Positions 7,955 through 18,498 of a DNA stretch of 37,514 bases are shown one piece after another. The stretch lies in assembly GCA_031253655.1 (NCBI GenBank), contig JAIRVY010000148.1, positions 66,121 to 103,634 on the forward strand, in the 5' to 3' direction. The position numbers and the translations under genes are program-made. The notes beneath the pieces are model-generated. The model was not told the origin of the DNA and made no database searches. It saw nothing but the letters and a program-made list of their open reading frames with translations. The first letter of the stretch is position 1. Each line of letters opens with the position of its first letter. The DNA is from Bacteroidales bacterium. GTDB taxonomy: Bacteria > Bacteroidota > Bacteroidia > Bacteroidales > WCHB1-69.

Positions 7955-9535
7955 ATGCAGCTCAGTATTGTTATTGTAAACTACAACGTTAAGTATTATC
8001 TGCTTCAATGTTTGCAATCGGTAAAAAAAGCGATTGAAGGAATTGAGACTGAAGTTTTTGTAGTTGATAATGCCTCTACTGATGATTCTGTAAAAATGCT
8101 GGAAGAAAAGTTCTCTTGGGTAAACATAATTTCAAATACTGAAAACGTTGGTTTTTCTTGTGCTAATAATCAGGCGATTAAACTTGCACAGGGAAAATTT
8201 ATCCTGCTCCTAAATCCAGATACCATTGTAGAAGAAGATACTTTTAAGAGATGTATTAATTTTATGGAACAAACTCAGGATGCAGGTGCTCTGGGTGTGA
8301 AAATGATAAATGGAGAAGGCGAGTTTCTTCCTGAGTCGAAAAGAGCTTTGCCGATACCTGCTGTAGCATTTTACAAAATTTTCGGATTATCGCGACTATT
8401 CCCTAACTCAAAAAGATTTGGCACGTATCATCTTAAGTATTTAGATAACAATCAAATACAATCAGTTGAAGTTTTATCTGGTGCATTTATGTTTTTACGT
8501 AAGGAACTTTTAGATAAAATAGGATTATTAGATGAAACTTTCTTTATGTATGGTGAAGATATTGATTTATCGTATCGTATCATTAAAGCCAATTATAAAA
8601 ACTATTACCTGCCTGAAACAAAAATTATCCATTACAAAGGAGAAAGTACGAAAAAAAGTTCTGTTAACTATGTGATTGTTTTTTACAAGGCGATGCAGAT
8701 TTTTGTAAAAAAACATTTTACAGACAAAAAACCTTTCCTTTTATCGTGGGTATACACTTTTGCAATTTGGCTACGTGCTTCGTTTGCCATTGGAAAAAGA
8801 GTACTAACTTCTTCATTAATGCCCTTCTTGGATGCTATTTGTATTTATGGAGGCATGCTCGGATTGACTTTTTTTTGGAGAGACCAGGTATTACGATTCA
8901 AATACCCCGAAAGCGATTTAAGAAATCATTTTCCCGATTTTTACTTCTATTTAGTAATTCCCTGTTACATAATTATTTGGATAGCCTCGATTGCCATAAA
9001 CAAGGGGTATTATAAGCCCTACTCTACAATCAAAACCAACCGTGGAATTATTTTAGGCACGATTGTTATTCTGCTTGTTTACGCATTACTCCCCGAAACT
9101 ACGAGATTCTCACGTGCGGTGATTCTTTTTGGAGCAGTTTGGACAGTTTTAGTGATGAATGCTGTACGTTATTTACTATATTCCTTAAATGTAAAAGGTT
9201 TTCAATATGCCAATTCTGGAAAGCGAAGGGTTTTTATTATTGGCAGTTTGCCGGAAACGGAAAGGGTTTCAATGATTGCCCAGGCAGGTACTCCAAAACC
9301 TGTTGTAATTTATTCGATGGAAGATATGATTTCTTGCGAAATCATTCTTTTTCTAAAGGAAAATAGTATTAATGAATTGATTTTCTGCGCAAAAGATAAC
9401 ACTTTTTCAAGCATCATTTCTCATTTCGAAGACCTGCGGGGCTTATCGGTTTCTTTAAAAATCGCACCCGAAAATGAACAAACAATCATTGGAAGTCGGA
9501 ATATCCAAACCCCAACCCCAACAACTATACCTTAA
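7955..9535 (+). CDS. GT2 glycosyltransferase fused to a membrane segment and a Rossmann-like C-terminal region
   Basis: SIVIVNYNVKYYLLQCLQSV...EVFVVDNASTDDS, LLNPDTIVEEDTF, FFMYGEDIDLSYR; several TM segments; then KRRVFIIGSLPETERV. Confidence 0.88.
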   Translation: MQLSIVIVNYNVKYYLLQCLQSVKKAIEGIETEVFVVDNASTDDSVKMLEEKFSWVNIISNTENVGFSCANNQAIKLAQGKFILLLNPDTIVEEDTFKRCINFMEQTQDAGALGVKMINGEGEFLPESKRALPIPAVAFYKIFGLSRLFPNSKRFGTYHLKYLDNNQIQSVEVLSGAFMFLRKELLDKIGLLDETFFMYGEDIDLSYRIIKANYKNYYLPETKIIHYKGESTKKSSVNYVIVFYKAMQIFVKKHFTDKKPFLLSWVYTFAIWLRASFAIGKRVLTSSLMPFLDAICIYGGMLGLTFFWRDQVLRFKYPESDLRNHFPDFYFYLVIPCYIIIWIASIAINKGYYKPYSTIKTNRGIILGTIVILLVYALLPETTRFSRAVILFGAVWTVLVMNAVRYLLYSLNVKGFQYANSGKRRVFIIGSLPETERVSMIAQAGTPKPVVIYSMEDMISCEIILFLKENSINELIFCAKDNTFSSIISHFEDLRGLSVSLKIAPENEQTIIGSRNIQTPTPTTIP

Positions 9536-9549
9536 ATTATTAATTTTTC

Positions 9550-9990
9550 TTAAATGATGTCCGGTGGAAGTTGCATATCATCAAACTCATCCTCATCTTT
9601 AATATTGGGGAGTGTGCGCTGCAAAGAAGTAACTAAAGAACCTATCATTTTGGTTAATTCCATCATCTGATTTACAGAATATTCTTTTTCTTCTTCATTC
9701 ATAAGTTCTAACCGGAAAGCCACTTCGGTATAAACCACGCATTCGCGCACCGAACTTTTAGCCATTTTCAGGTAGTAGATAAATTGCGGTTTGTTTCGTG
9801 CCGAACCTTCTGCAAGAAAAAGCGCAATGCTTTGAGACACCTTTAAAAAGGGGTGGGCGAGTGTAGGTTGGTCTTGGTCAGGAAATTTTTTAACCACTTG
9901 GTGCAACCATGTAATGTAATCTAAGGCTTTCGCATAGATGCGCAAATCTTCAAATCTGAAGAAACTAACTGGAGTATCAGGTTTAATCAT
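9550..9990 (-). CDS. four helix bundle protein (S23/IVS-like family)
   Basis: RFEDLRIYAKALDYITWLHQVVKKFP...SQSIALFLAEGSARNKPQFIYYLKMAKSSVRECVVYTEVAFRL. Confidence 0.85.
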   Translation of the reverse strand: MIKPDTPVSFFRFEDLRIYAKALDYITWLHQVVKKFPDQDQPTLAHPFLKVSQSIALFLAEGSARNKPQFIYYLKMAKSSVRECVVYTEVAFRLELMNEEEKEYSVNQMMELTKMIGSLVTSLQRTLPNIKDEDEFDDMQLPPDII

Positions 9991-10063
9991 AAGAAATTAG
10001 TTTTTAGTAAGAAAGTGCACAAAAATAGTATTTTTTTATCATCAATACAGAAATAATAAAAAA

Positions 10064-10480
10064 TCATACATTTTTTTCGACAATAAGTGCATTTTCTAAC
10101 ACTTCCTTGGCTGCTAATTTGTAGGCAACCCTCAATCCTCCGGTTCCCAATTTCACGCCACCGAAATATCTCACTACTACAACTAGAACATTACTAAGAT
10201 TTTTCGAGAGAAGCTGACCGTATATGGGGCGTCCTGCTGTGCCCGGTGGTTCGCCGTCATCATTCATTCTATATGCAGATTTATCAGCACCCAGAATATA
10301 TGCGTAGCAATGATGGCTCGCATCGTGGTATTTTTTCTTCAAAAAAGCGATTTTTTCTTTAATTTCCGCCTCATTTTCTACAGGAAACGCAAAAGCGAAG
10401 AATTTACTACGTTTTTCTTTGAAAACCGCTTCCGACGGCGCAAAAATTGTACGAAAAATATTATTTTTCACTGTTTGCAA
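10064..10480 (-). CDS. YigZ/IMPACT family protein
   Basis: FFAFAFPVENEAEIKEKIAFLKKKYHDASHHCYAYILG...DDGEPPGTAGRPIYGQL...VVVRYFGGVKLGTGGLRVAY. Confidence 0.93.
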   Translation of the reverse strand: MQTVKNNIFRTIFAPSEAVFKEKRSKFFAFAFPVENEAEIKEKIAFLKKKYHDASHHCYAYILGADKSAYRMNDDGEPPGTAGRPIYGQLLSKNLSNVLVVVVRYFGGVKLGTGGLRVAYKLAAKEVLENALIVEKNV

Positions 10481-10512
10481 ATCAGTAACAATTAATAATT
10501 AACATTTAATAT

Positions 10513-11664
10513 TTACCCCAATTTCGCCTTATAGTCCTCATATTTTCCCGGTTCCGCAAACAAAACAAAATCACCCTCTTTCGTTACCATACCAATAGCC
10601 GGATGTTTTATCCCATTGAAAAAAGTGGTTTTAACCATCGTATAATGAATCATATCATCAAAAATAATAGTATCTCCAATTTCTAACGGTTTTTTGAAGG
10701 CGAAATCGCCCATACCAATGTAATCTCCTGCCATACAAGAACTTCCACCCAAACGATAAACCCATTTGCTACCGGGTTCCGGATCCGATGCATCTAACAC
10801 AACAGGTTTGTAAGGCATCTCTAAGCAATCGGGCATGTGGCAAGAAAATGAAATGTTTAATATTGCAGTTTTTATTCCTTTGTTCTCTACAATATCTTCC
10901 ACCGTAGAAGTTAATATACCAGTTTGCCAGCCGACTGCTTCTCCGGGCTCTAATATTACCTCCTCAATATTGGGATATCTTTCTTTAAAAGCCTTGAGCA
11001 TCGCAATTAAGTGTTCTACATCATAATCTTTTCGAGTAATATGATGGCCACCTCCAAAATTTACCCATTTACATTCTTTTATCAAATGTCCGAATTTTTC
11101 TTCAAACGATTTTAAACAGTTTTCCAGAGCGTAACTGTCGTTTTCACACAAGGTATGAAAGTGTAAACCGTCAATACCTTTCGGTAAATGTGGTGGCATA
11201 TTTTCCGCCAAAATACCCAGACGAGAACCGCGTAATGCCGGATTGTACAAATCAGTGGTAACCTCGGAATACTCTGGATTAACACGCAAGCCGAAACTGA
11301 TTTTTTTTGGACAAGTTACTGCTTTTTCCCGATAATGTTCCCATTGACTTAAAGAATTGAATGTTAAATGACAACTATAATATAGAAGCGTTTCAAACTC
11401 TTCTTCGATAAAGACAGGGGCGTAGGAGTGGGCTTCGCATTGCATCTCTTCTACAATTAGTTGTGCTTCATTCAGGGAACTTGCAGTGGCACCTTTCAAA
11501 TACTTACGAATGAGTGGAAAGGCGCGCCAAAATGCAAAACCTTTCAAAGCGCAAATAATGGAAACACCCGCTTCTTGCTGCACCAACTCTAACAATTGCA
11601 AATTGGCTTCCAATGCTTCTTCATACATTACAAAACAGGGAGAGGGAAAATTTTCGTAAGACAT
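10513..11664 (-). CDS. nspC: carboxynorspermidine decarboxylase (start set at MSYENFPSPCF, inside the ORF-track span)
   Basis: SPCFVMYEEALEANLQLL, ALKGFAFW, GLHFHTLCENDS, WVNFGGGHHITRKDYD, LEPGEAVGWQTG. Confidence 0.9.
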   Translation of the reverse strand: MSYENFPSPCFVMYEEALEANLQLLELVQQEAGVSIICALKGFAFWRAFPLIRKYLKGATASSLNEAQLIVEEMQCEAHSYAPVFIEEEFETLLYYSCHLTFNSLSQWEHYREKAVTCPKKISFGLRVNPEYSEVTTDLYNPALRGSRLGILAENMPPHLPKGIDGLHFHTLCENDSYALENCLKSFEEKFGHLIKECKWVNFGGGHHITRKDYDVEHLIAMLKAFKERYPNIEEVILEPGEAVGWQTGILTSTVEDIVENKGIKTAILNISFSCHMPDCLEMPYKPVVLDASDPEPGSKWVYRLGGSSCMAGDYIGMGDFAFKKPLEIGDTIIFDDMIHYTMVKTTFFNGIKHPAIGMVTKEGDFVLFAEPGKYEDYKAKLG

Positions 11665-11714
11665 AATAATGATAATTTTCTTGTTGATAAGTGCGCCAAA
11701 AATATGATTTTTCC

Positions 11715-11745
11715 TTGAAAACGTGCCGTGTTTTTTATATTTTTG
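11715..11745 (+). promoter_or_regulatory. putative Bacteroidetes-type promoter of lepA
   Basis: TTG (11715-11717), 20-nt spacer, TATTTTTG (11738-11745), matching TTG-N~19-TAnnTTTG. Confidence 0.6.
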
Positions 11746-11753
11746 CACCCATT

Positions 11754-13541
11754 ATGATAAATATCAGAAATTTTTGCATTATTGCCCATATAGACCACGG
11801 TAAAAGCACATTAGCCGACCGATTACTCCAATATACCGGTACTATCAACGACCGCGATTTCCAAGACCAAGTATTAGACAATATGGATTTGGAACGCGAA
11901 CGTGGAATCACTATAAAAAGTCACGCGGTTCGAATGGATTACAATTACAACGGCGAAGATTATATTTTCAATCTGATTGATACCCCCGGACACGTGGACT
12001 TTTCTTACGAAGTATCTCGTTCCATTGCTGCCTGTGAAGGAGCATTACTACTTATTGATGCATCGCAAGGTGTTCAGGCTCAAACAATTTCTAATTTGTA
12101 TTTGGCTATTGACCACAATCTTGAAATTATTCCGGTACTCAATAAAATGGATATGCCCTCTGCAATGCCCGAAGAAGTGAAAGACCAGATTGTTGACCTG
12201 CTGGGTTGTAGAAGAGAAGAGATTATTGAGGCAAGTGGAAAAACGGGTGATGGAATTGAGGAAATTATTGAAGCTGTGATTTCCCGTATCCCTCCTCCCA
12301 TAGGCGACCCCGATGCACCTTTAGAAATACTTATTTTTGACTCTGTATTTAATTCATACAGAGGTATTATTGCTTATTTCAGAATTTTTAACGGCATGAT
12401 TCGTAAAAACGACTTCGTTAAGTTTATCTCGACCGAAAAAGAGTATCATGCCGATGAAATTGGTTTTTTGAAGTTGAAACAGGAGCCTTCTGATGTGATG
12501 ACTGCAGGGATGGTGGGTTACATTATATCGGGTATCAAAACTTCAGTGGAAGTACGTGTGGGTGATACGATTACGCACGTAGAACGTCCCTGCGAAAAAG
12601 CAATTTCCGGTTTTGAAGAGGTAAAACCGATGCTCTTTGCAGGCATCTATCCCACTGATGCTGATGATTATGAGGAACTTAGAGCCTCGTTGGAAAAACT
12701 GCAACTCAACGATGCCTCACTGACTTTTGTGCCGGAATCTTCTGCGGCACTTGGCTTTGGCTTCCGCTGCGGATTTTTGGGATTGTTGCACATGGAGATT
12801 GTCCAAGAAAGATTAGATCGTGAGTTTGACATGGATGTGATTGCCACGGTACCAAACGTTTCCTATAATGTTATTACTACTAAAGATGAGTTGATTGAAG
12901 TACATAATCCGTCGGGAATGCCCCCGCCCAGCAATATCGACCGAGTAGAAGAACCCTATATTCGTGCGCAAATTATCAGCAAAGCCGATTATATTGGCGC
13001 AATTATGAAATTATGTTTAGATAAGCGCGGAACACTTCTTAATCAAATATATATCGCTTCTAATAGGGTGGAACTTACTTTCGATTTGCCGCTGGGGGAG
13101 ATTGTTTTTGACTTTTACGATAAGCTTAAAAGTATTTCAAAAGGTTATGCTTCCTTCGACTATCATATCTCTAGCTACAAGCCTGCCAAATTGGTAAAAT
13201 TGGATGTTCTGCTCAACGGCGATTCGGTGGATGCTTTATCATCTTTGACGCACGCGAATAACGCGTATCCTTTTGGTAGAAAAATATGTGAAAAACTTCG
13301 CGAACTTATCCCCAGACAGCAGTTTGATATTGCCATTCAAGCTGCTATCGGTACCAAAATCATTGCCAGAGAAACCATTAAAGCTGTTCGAAAGGATGTA
13401 ACTGCAAAATGTTACGGCGGAGATATTTCACGTAAACGCAAACTCCTTGAAAAACAAAAGAAAGGTAAGAAAAAGATGCGCCAAATAGGAAATGTTGAAG
13501 TACCACAATCTGCGTTCCTCGCTGTGCTGAAATTAGACTGA
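11754..13541 (+). CDS. lepA: elongation factor 4 (start [19 protein letters not shown])
   Basis: [105 protein letters not shown]. Confidence 0.98.
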   Translation: MINIRNFCIIAHIDHGKSTLADRLLQYTGTINDRDFQDQVLDNMDLERERGITIKSHAVRMDYNYNGEDYIFNLIDTPGHVDFSYEVSRSIAACEGALLLIDASQGVQAQTISNLYLAIDHNLEIIPVLNKMDMPSAMPEEVKDQIVDLLGCRREEIIEASGKTGDGIEEIIEAVISRIPPPIGDPDAPLEILIFDSVFNSYRGIIAYFRIFNGMIRKNDFVKFISTEKEYHADEIGFLKLKQEPSDVMTAGMVGYIISGIKTSVEVRVGDTITHVERPCEKAISGFEEVKPMLFAGIYPTDADDYEELRASLEKLQLNDASLTFVPESSAALGFGFRCGFLGLLHMEIVQERLDREFDMDVIATVPNVSYNVITTKDELIEVHNPSGMPPPSNIDRVEEPYIRAQIISKADYIGAIMKLCLDKRGTLLNQIYIASNRVELTFDLPLGEIVFDFYDKLKSISKGYASFDYHISSYKPAKLVKLDVLLNGDSVDALSSLTHANNAYPFGRKICEKLRELIPRQQFDIAIQAAIGTKIIARETIKAVRKDVTAKCYGGDISRKRKLLEKQKKGKKKMRQIGNVEVPQSAFLAVLKLD

Positions 13542-13586
13542 AATAATTATTAATTTTTATTTTTCTTATCCTTAATTGATAAAGTT

Positions 13587-14576
13587 ATGTACAACAAAAA
13601 AATAGCAATTATTGGCGCGACAGGATTGGTAGGGGCTGTGATGTTAAAAGTATTGGAAGAGAGATGTTTAACTAAAAATGAGATTATTGTAGCGGCTTCG
13701 GAAAAATCTGTGGGGAAGGCAATTTACGTTTCAGGAAAACCACTTATTGTTATTTCTGTGGAAGAAGCAATTGAGGTGAAACCCGATTTTGCGCTTTTTT
13801 CGGCGGGTAGCGCTGCCTCTTTGAAATATGCGCCGTTGTTTGCCCAAAAAGGCACTGTGGTTATTGACAACTCTTCGGCATGGAGAAATTTTGACGAGAT
13901 ACCCTTGGTAGTCCCACAAATTAACAGCGATGTGATAAAGAAATCCGATAGAATTATTGCTAACCCTAACTGTTCTACCATTCAAATGGTGATGGCTTTA
14001 GCACCTTTGCACCGGAAATACTGTTTGAAGAGGATAGTGGTTTCCACTTATCAATCGGTAACAGGAACCGGCGCAAATGCCGTAACCCAACTCTTGAAAG
14101 AGCGTATAGGCGAGCCGTGCGAAAAAGTATATCCCCACCCCATTGATATGAATCTTTTTCCGCATGGAGGCAATTTTGAACCCAACGGATACACTTCCGA
14201 GGAGATGAAATTAGTTACCGAAACGCGCAAAATTTTGCGAGCCCCTCACCTGCAAATCACTGCTACGGTAGTTCGTGTCCCAGTTGTGGGCGGACATTCC
14301 GAAGCCGTGAATGTAGAGTTTGAAAACGACTTTGAATTAGAGGATGTGATAACGTTACTCAGTGGTTTTAAGGGTATAAAAGTTGTTGACAATCCAAAAC
14401 TGAATGAATATCCAATGCCCCTTACTTGCGAAGGGAAGGATGATATTTTTATAGGCCGTATTCGCCGAGATGAATCCCAACCTAACACGCTCAATCTATG
14501 GATTGTGGCGGATAACCTTCGCAAAGGAGCCGCTACCAACGCAGTGGAAATTATGGAGAGAATTTCTACAGGGTAA
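13587..14576 (+). CDS. asd: aspartate-semialdehyde dehydrogenase
   Basis: IAIIGATGLVGAVML, ANPNCSTIQMVMAL (catalytic Cys), VVRVPVVGGHSEAVN. Confidence 0.95.
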   Translation: MYNKKIAIIGATGLVGAVMLKVLEERCLTKNEIIVAASEKSVGKAIYVSGKPLIVISVEEAIEVKPDFALFSAGSAASLKYAPLFAQKGTVVIDNSSAWRNFDEIPLVVPQINSDVIKKSDRIIANPNCSTIQMVMALAPLHRKYCLKRIVVSTYQSVTGTGANAVTQLLKERIGEPCEKVYPHPIDMNLFPHGGNFEPNGYTSEEMKLVTETRKILRAPHLQITATVVRVPVVGGHSEAVNVEFENDFELEDVITLLSGFKGIKVVDNPKLNEYPMPLTCEGKDDIFIGRIRRDESQPNTLNLWIVADNLRKGAATNAVEIMERISTG

Positions 14577-14609
14577 CACTATTCGCTTCTTTTAGTTATT
14601 TATTCTAAC

Positions 14610-14638
14610 ACAAACTCTAACATAGAGTTAGAATTTGT
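14610..14638. terminator. inverted repeat between convergent genes, possible bidirectional terminator
   Basis: ACAAACTCTAAC-ATAGA-GTTAGAATTTGT, 12-bp stem with one mismatch, overlapping the stop codon of the minus-strand gene; no strong T-tract. Confidence 0.4.
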
Positions 14639-15266
14639 ATATCACCCCAAACTGAAGTTGACTCAGAGAAAGAATACTGGAAGATTTAAAGCCAATATTA
14701 AAAACGTGTTTGATAATATCGGAATTAGTATTTGTTATGATGTCGATATTATAACCTAAATCAAGAAAATTAAGACCTGCTTCCATTTGCAGATGGTCGG
14801 TTAAATTGAAACCCAAAATAGGTGAAACACCTATCACACGAATACCTAAGGCACTACCTCCCTTTACTGAATTACTTCCCGTTTGCGAGAAATAATGAGT
14901 ACCTCTCACCCCTGTGCTGCCCTGCAAAATGATAGAGAATTTTTTATAGGTAAACACGCTGTATCGCAAAAAAGGGATAAATCCCCAATGAAGCGAATAT
15001 TCCTGATTTTTAGTGCTGTTGCCGGCATTATTAATACTAAAATTAGCTCCAAAAGACACACTCAACCCCAAAGCAAATTTGTTATTGAAATAGTGGCCAA
15101 ACTTGGGAGCTATCTGAAAGCCGGCTTCCGTTTTGTTAACGTTACCCCACACAAAATTTTCATCGCTATTAGTAACATTTACACAAACATCGCCCCCGAT
15201 AAACCATTGGGCATTAACTTGTATAGTAATTACTGTAATTGCAAGAAAAATTAAAGTTTTTTTCAT
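14628..15266 (-). CDS. outer membrane beta-barrel protein
   Basis: Signal peptide MKKTLIFLAITVITIQVNAQ; alternating beta pattern ending ...LSQLQFGVIYKF. Confidence 0.75.
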   Translation of the reverse strand: MKKTLIFLAITVITIQVNAQWFIGGDVCVNVTNSDENFVWGNVNKTEAGFQIAPKFGHYFNNKFALGLSVSFGANFSINNAGNSTKNQEYSLHWGFIPFLRYSVFTYKKFSIILQGSTGVRGTHYFSQTGSNSVKGGSALGIRVIGVSPILGFNLTDHLQMEAGLNFLDLGYNIDIITNTNSDIIKHVFNIGFKSSSILSLSQLQFGVIYKF

Positions 15267-15296
15267 AATTCATGTATTAAGTTAAACAATGCTTTG

Positions 15297-15548
15297 CTAT
15301 CTCTTTACCACCCGCTTCATTACCAAACTTTTCAGTGCCCAAGGCGAGTAGTGCGCAGAAGGCATATCAATGGTAATCACTTCACTTTCCTCATCCCTAC
15401 AAGAGTTAAGAAATAGATGCAGACCCATCGTAATCGCCGCAATCTCTTCATTTTTAATATCTTGCAGCGTTTCCTCGTTGCAATATTCCACTTGTTCAAC
15501 TACCACATTCTGCTGTTTTCTAAAAATATTCTTAAACATAATCGTCAA
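15297..15548 (-). CDS. OadG-like small protein associated with mmdA
   Basis: 83 aa; NEEIAAITMGLHLFLNSCRDEESEVITI...HYSPWALKS resembles the soluble part of Bacteroidetes OadG-family proteins; directly downstream of mmdA. Confidence 0.6.
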   Translation of the reverse strand: MTIMFKNIFRKQQNVVVEQVEYCNEETLQDIKNEEIAAITMGLHLFLNSCRDEESEVITIDMPSAHYSPWALKSLVMKRVVKR

Positions 15549-15591
15549 ATTATTAATTAATTATTTAATGATAAATCTCAAATATATATAT

Positions 15592-17151
15592 TTATAGGGG
15601 TAAGTTGTCGTGTTTTTTTGCAGGGTTTTCGAGGCGTTTATTTTTCAGTGATTCTAGAGCGCGGCTAACTCGGAAGCGGGTATTTCGTGGTTCAATCACA
15701 TCGTCAATATAGCCATATCTTGCAGCGATATAAGGGTTTGCGAATGCGCCGCGGTATTCGGTCTCTTTTTCAAGAATATATTCTGCTTGTTTTTCTTTAT
15801 CTTCGATAGCAGCAATCTCTTTTCCCATCAGGATTTCCACGGCACCTTTTTCGCCCATCACGGCAATCTCCGCAGTGGGCCACGCGTAGTTGATATCTCC
15901 GCGCAAGTGTTTGGAACTCATTACACAATATGCACCGCCGTAGTTTTTCCGTAAAATCACCGTAACTTTCGGTACAGTAGCCTCACCATACGCATACATT
16001 AATTTGGCACCGTGAAGAATTAATGCGCCATACTCTTGTTGAGTGCCGGGTAAGAAGCCTGGAACATCCACCAATGTAACCAAGGAAATATTAAAAGCAT
16101 CGCAGAATCGGATAAAACGCGCACCCTTTCTGGAAGAGTTAATATCCAAAACGCCGGCTAAATATTTGGGCTGGTTTGCCACAATACCAACCGACATACC
16201 ATTGAAACGGGCAAAACCCACAACAATATTTTTTGCATAGTTTTCGTGAATTTCAAAGAAATCCGCATCATCTACAATACTTAATATCACGTCTTTAACG
16301 TCATATGGTTTATTTGGGTTGTCGGGGATAATTTGATTTAGGGAATCCTCCAAACGATTTATAGGGTCTTGAGTGGCTTTGAAGGGAGGCTCTTCCATAT
16401 TGTTTGAAGGTACAAAACTCAACAGTTTACGAATTTGGGTAATTCCAATCTCTTCGTTGTCAACTGCAAAATGCGCCACGCCGGATTTAGAAGCGTGCAC
16501 AGTTGCGCCCCCTAAATCTTCAACAGTAACATCTTCGTTTGTAACTGTTTTTACCACCTTAGGACCGGTAACAAACATATAACTAGTGTTTTTCACCATC
16601 ATAATAAAGTCGGTCAATGCAGGAGAATATACAGCCCCACCGGCACAGGGACCGAAAATGGCGGAGATTTGCGGTATCACGCCTGAAGCAAGAATATTTC
16701 TCTGGAAAATTTCGGAATAACCGGCCAAACTGTTAACGCCTTCCTGAATACGCGCTCCGCCTGAGTCGTTAAAACCAACCACGGGAGCACCCATCTTCAT
16801 AGCCTGATCTAAAACTTTACAGATTTTATTGGATACGGTTTCGGAAAGTGAACCTCCGAAGGTTGTAAAATCTTGAGAGTAAACAAAAACCAAACGACCT
16901 TCTACTGTACCGTAGCCGGTAACTACGCCATCAGAGAGGTATTTCTCTTTTTCCATACCAAAATTTGTACAACGGTGAGTAACAAACATATCAAATTCTT
17001 CAAAGCTACCTTCGTCTAAAAACATAAGAATACGCTCACGGGCAGTAAATTTACCCTGTGAATGTTGTTTGGCAATTCGTTTTTCTCCACCGCCCATACG
17101 CGCCGTTTCTCTAAGTTTAAGAAGTTCACTAATTTTTTCTTGCATTGTCAT
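15592..17151 (-). CDS. mmdA: acyl-CoA carboxylase/decarboxylase carboxyltransferase subunit (methylmalonyl-CoA decarboxylase alpha / propionyl-CoA carboxylase beta)
   Basis: [98 protein letters not shown]. Confidence 0.95.
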   Translation of the reverse strand: MTMQEKISELLKLRETARMGGGEKRIAKQHSQGKFTARERILMFLDEGSFEEFDMFVTHRCTNFGMEKEKYLSDGVVTGYGTVEGRLVFVYSQDFTTFGGSLSETVSNKICKVLDQAMKMGAPVVGFNDSGGARIQEGVNSLAGYSEIFQRNILASGVIPQISAIFGPCAGGAVYSPALTDFIMMVKNTSYMFVTGPKVVKTVTNEDVTVEDLGGATVHASKSGVAHFAVDNEEIGITQIRKLLSFVPSNNMEEPPFKATQDPINRLEDSLNQIIPDNPNKPYDVKDVILSIVDDADFFEIHENYAKNIVVGFARFNGMSVGIVANQPKYLAGVLDINSSRKGARFIRFCDAFNISLVTLVDVPGFLPGTQQEYGALILHGAKLMYAYGEATVPKVTVILRKNYGGAYCVMSSKHLRGDINYAWPTAEIAVMGEKGAVEILMGKEIAAIEDKEKQAEYILEKETEYRGAFANPYIAARYGYIDDVIEPRNTRFRVSRALESLKNKRLENPAKKHDNLPL

Positions 17152-17269
17152 AATATACTGATATTTAATTAATTATTTATTAATTGAAGTTTTTATAAAA
17201 ACGCCGCAAAGATAGGAAAATAATTGTTGTTTTTTATTATTTTTGCACCTGTTAAAAATACAATGAATA

Positions 17270-18418
17270 ATGAATACAGATGGATATGTAATAGGGCTAG
17301 CTTATATGACGATACCGCAAGTAATAATGATATTAATCGCACTGTTTCTTGCCTATCTGTCCGTGGTAAAAAAATATGAACCTTTATTATTGCTACCTTT
17401 GGCATTTGGAATAATACTCGGTAACATTCCAGTTGCAGGAATGTCGGCTTATGACGATGGGGGTTTGCTTAATTTTATGTATCACGGTATATTGTATGTA
17501 ATTTACCCCCCCCTGATATTTCTCTGTATAGGTACGATGACCGATTTTGGTTCATTAATTGCATCTCCCAAAAACGCGTTAATCGGCTTGGGTGGCCAAC
17601 TTGGTATTTTTGTAACACTTTTCGGCGCATATTTTTTAGGTAAACTCTTTGTACCTTATATTCCCGGATTTGAAGGATTTAGTATCAATGAAGCTGCTTC
17701 AATTGCTATTATTGGCAGTTCGGATGGACCTACTGCAATTTACACTGCAAGTTGTTTAGCGCCGGATTTATTGCCCACAATCGCTATTGCTGCTTTCTCT
17801 TATATGGCTTTGGTGCCATTTATTCAACCGCCCATTATGAGAATGCTTACCACCCCAAAAGAGCGGATTATTGTAATGCCATCTGCAAGGAAAGTTACTC
17901 AGAAACAAAAAATTATATTTCCTATTGTAGTCACATTGGTTACTTTGCTTTTTGTACCCGCAGCAGGTGCGTTAATCGGTATGTTAATGCTTGGAAATTT
18001 ATTGCGGGAAAGTCGTGTTACTGAAAGGTATATCAGTACTTTACAAAACGGTTTGTTAAATATTTTAACTCTAGTCGTTGCTGTTTGCATTGGAGCATCA
18101 GCTACAGCGGACCGCTTTTTAACCCCTACTACATTAATTATCGTTTTTTTGGGATTGATAGCCTTTACTTTTGGTACCATTGGTGGTATATTAATTGCAA
18201 AACTGTTGTGTAAACTCACCGGCGGAAAGGTAAATCCGCTTATTGGAAACTCGGGGGTGTCTGCTATGCCGATGGCTGCCCGAATTTCTCAAAAATTGGG
18301 ACGAGAATATAATCCCAACAATCATTTATTAATGCACGCCATGGGTCCCATTGTTTCCAGCACTATTGGCTCCGCAATTATTGCAGGAATATTTATCGCT
18401 TTGTTTGGTGGAGGATAA
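17270..18418 (+). CDS. oadB: sodium ion-translocating decarboxylase beta subunit
   Basis: Polytopic; YPPLIFLCIGTMTDFGSLIASP, IGSSDGPTAIYTA, NSGVSAMPMAARISQKLGREYNPNNHLLMHAMGP. Confidence 0.95.
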   Translation: MNTDGYVIGLAYMTIPQVIMILIALFLAYLSVVKKYEPLLLLPLAFGIILGNIPVAGMSAYDDGGLLNFMYHGILYVIYPPLIFLCIGTMTDFGSLIASPKNALIGLGGQLGIFVTLFGAYFLGKLFVPYIPGFEGFSINEAASIAIIGSSDGPTAIYTASCLAPDLLPTIAIAAFSYMALVPFIQPPIMRMLTTPKERIIVMPSARKVTQKQKIIFPIVVTLVTLLFVPAAGALIGMLMLGNLLRESRVTERYISTLQNGLLNILTLVVAVCIGASATADRFLTPTTLIIVFLGLIAFTFGTIGGILIAKLLCKLTGGKVNPLIGNSGVSAMPMAARISQKLGREYNPNNHLLMHAMGPIVSSTIGSAIIAGIFIALFGGG

Positions 18419-18498
18419 TGACTGTGTGATTTGTGTTCTGCTTTTTGATTTAACAATACTTATATTTAATAAAATAAACCTACCGGAATACGTTAGTA

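Noticed and set aside
11665-11748. N-terminal extension of nspC in the ORF track
   Set aside because: The conserved start is MSYENFPSPCF at 11664; the extra 28 residues look non-conserved and overlap the lepA promoter region.
11691-11753. Upstream extension of lepA in the ORF track
   Set aside because: The conserved start is [17 protein letters not shown] at 11754; the extension overlaps the putative promoter.
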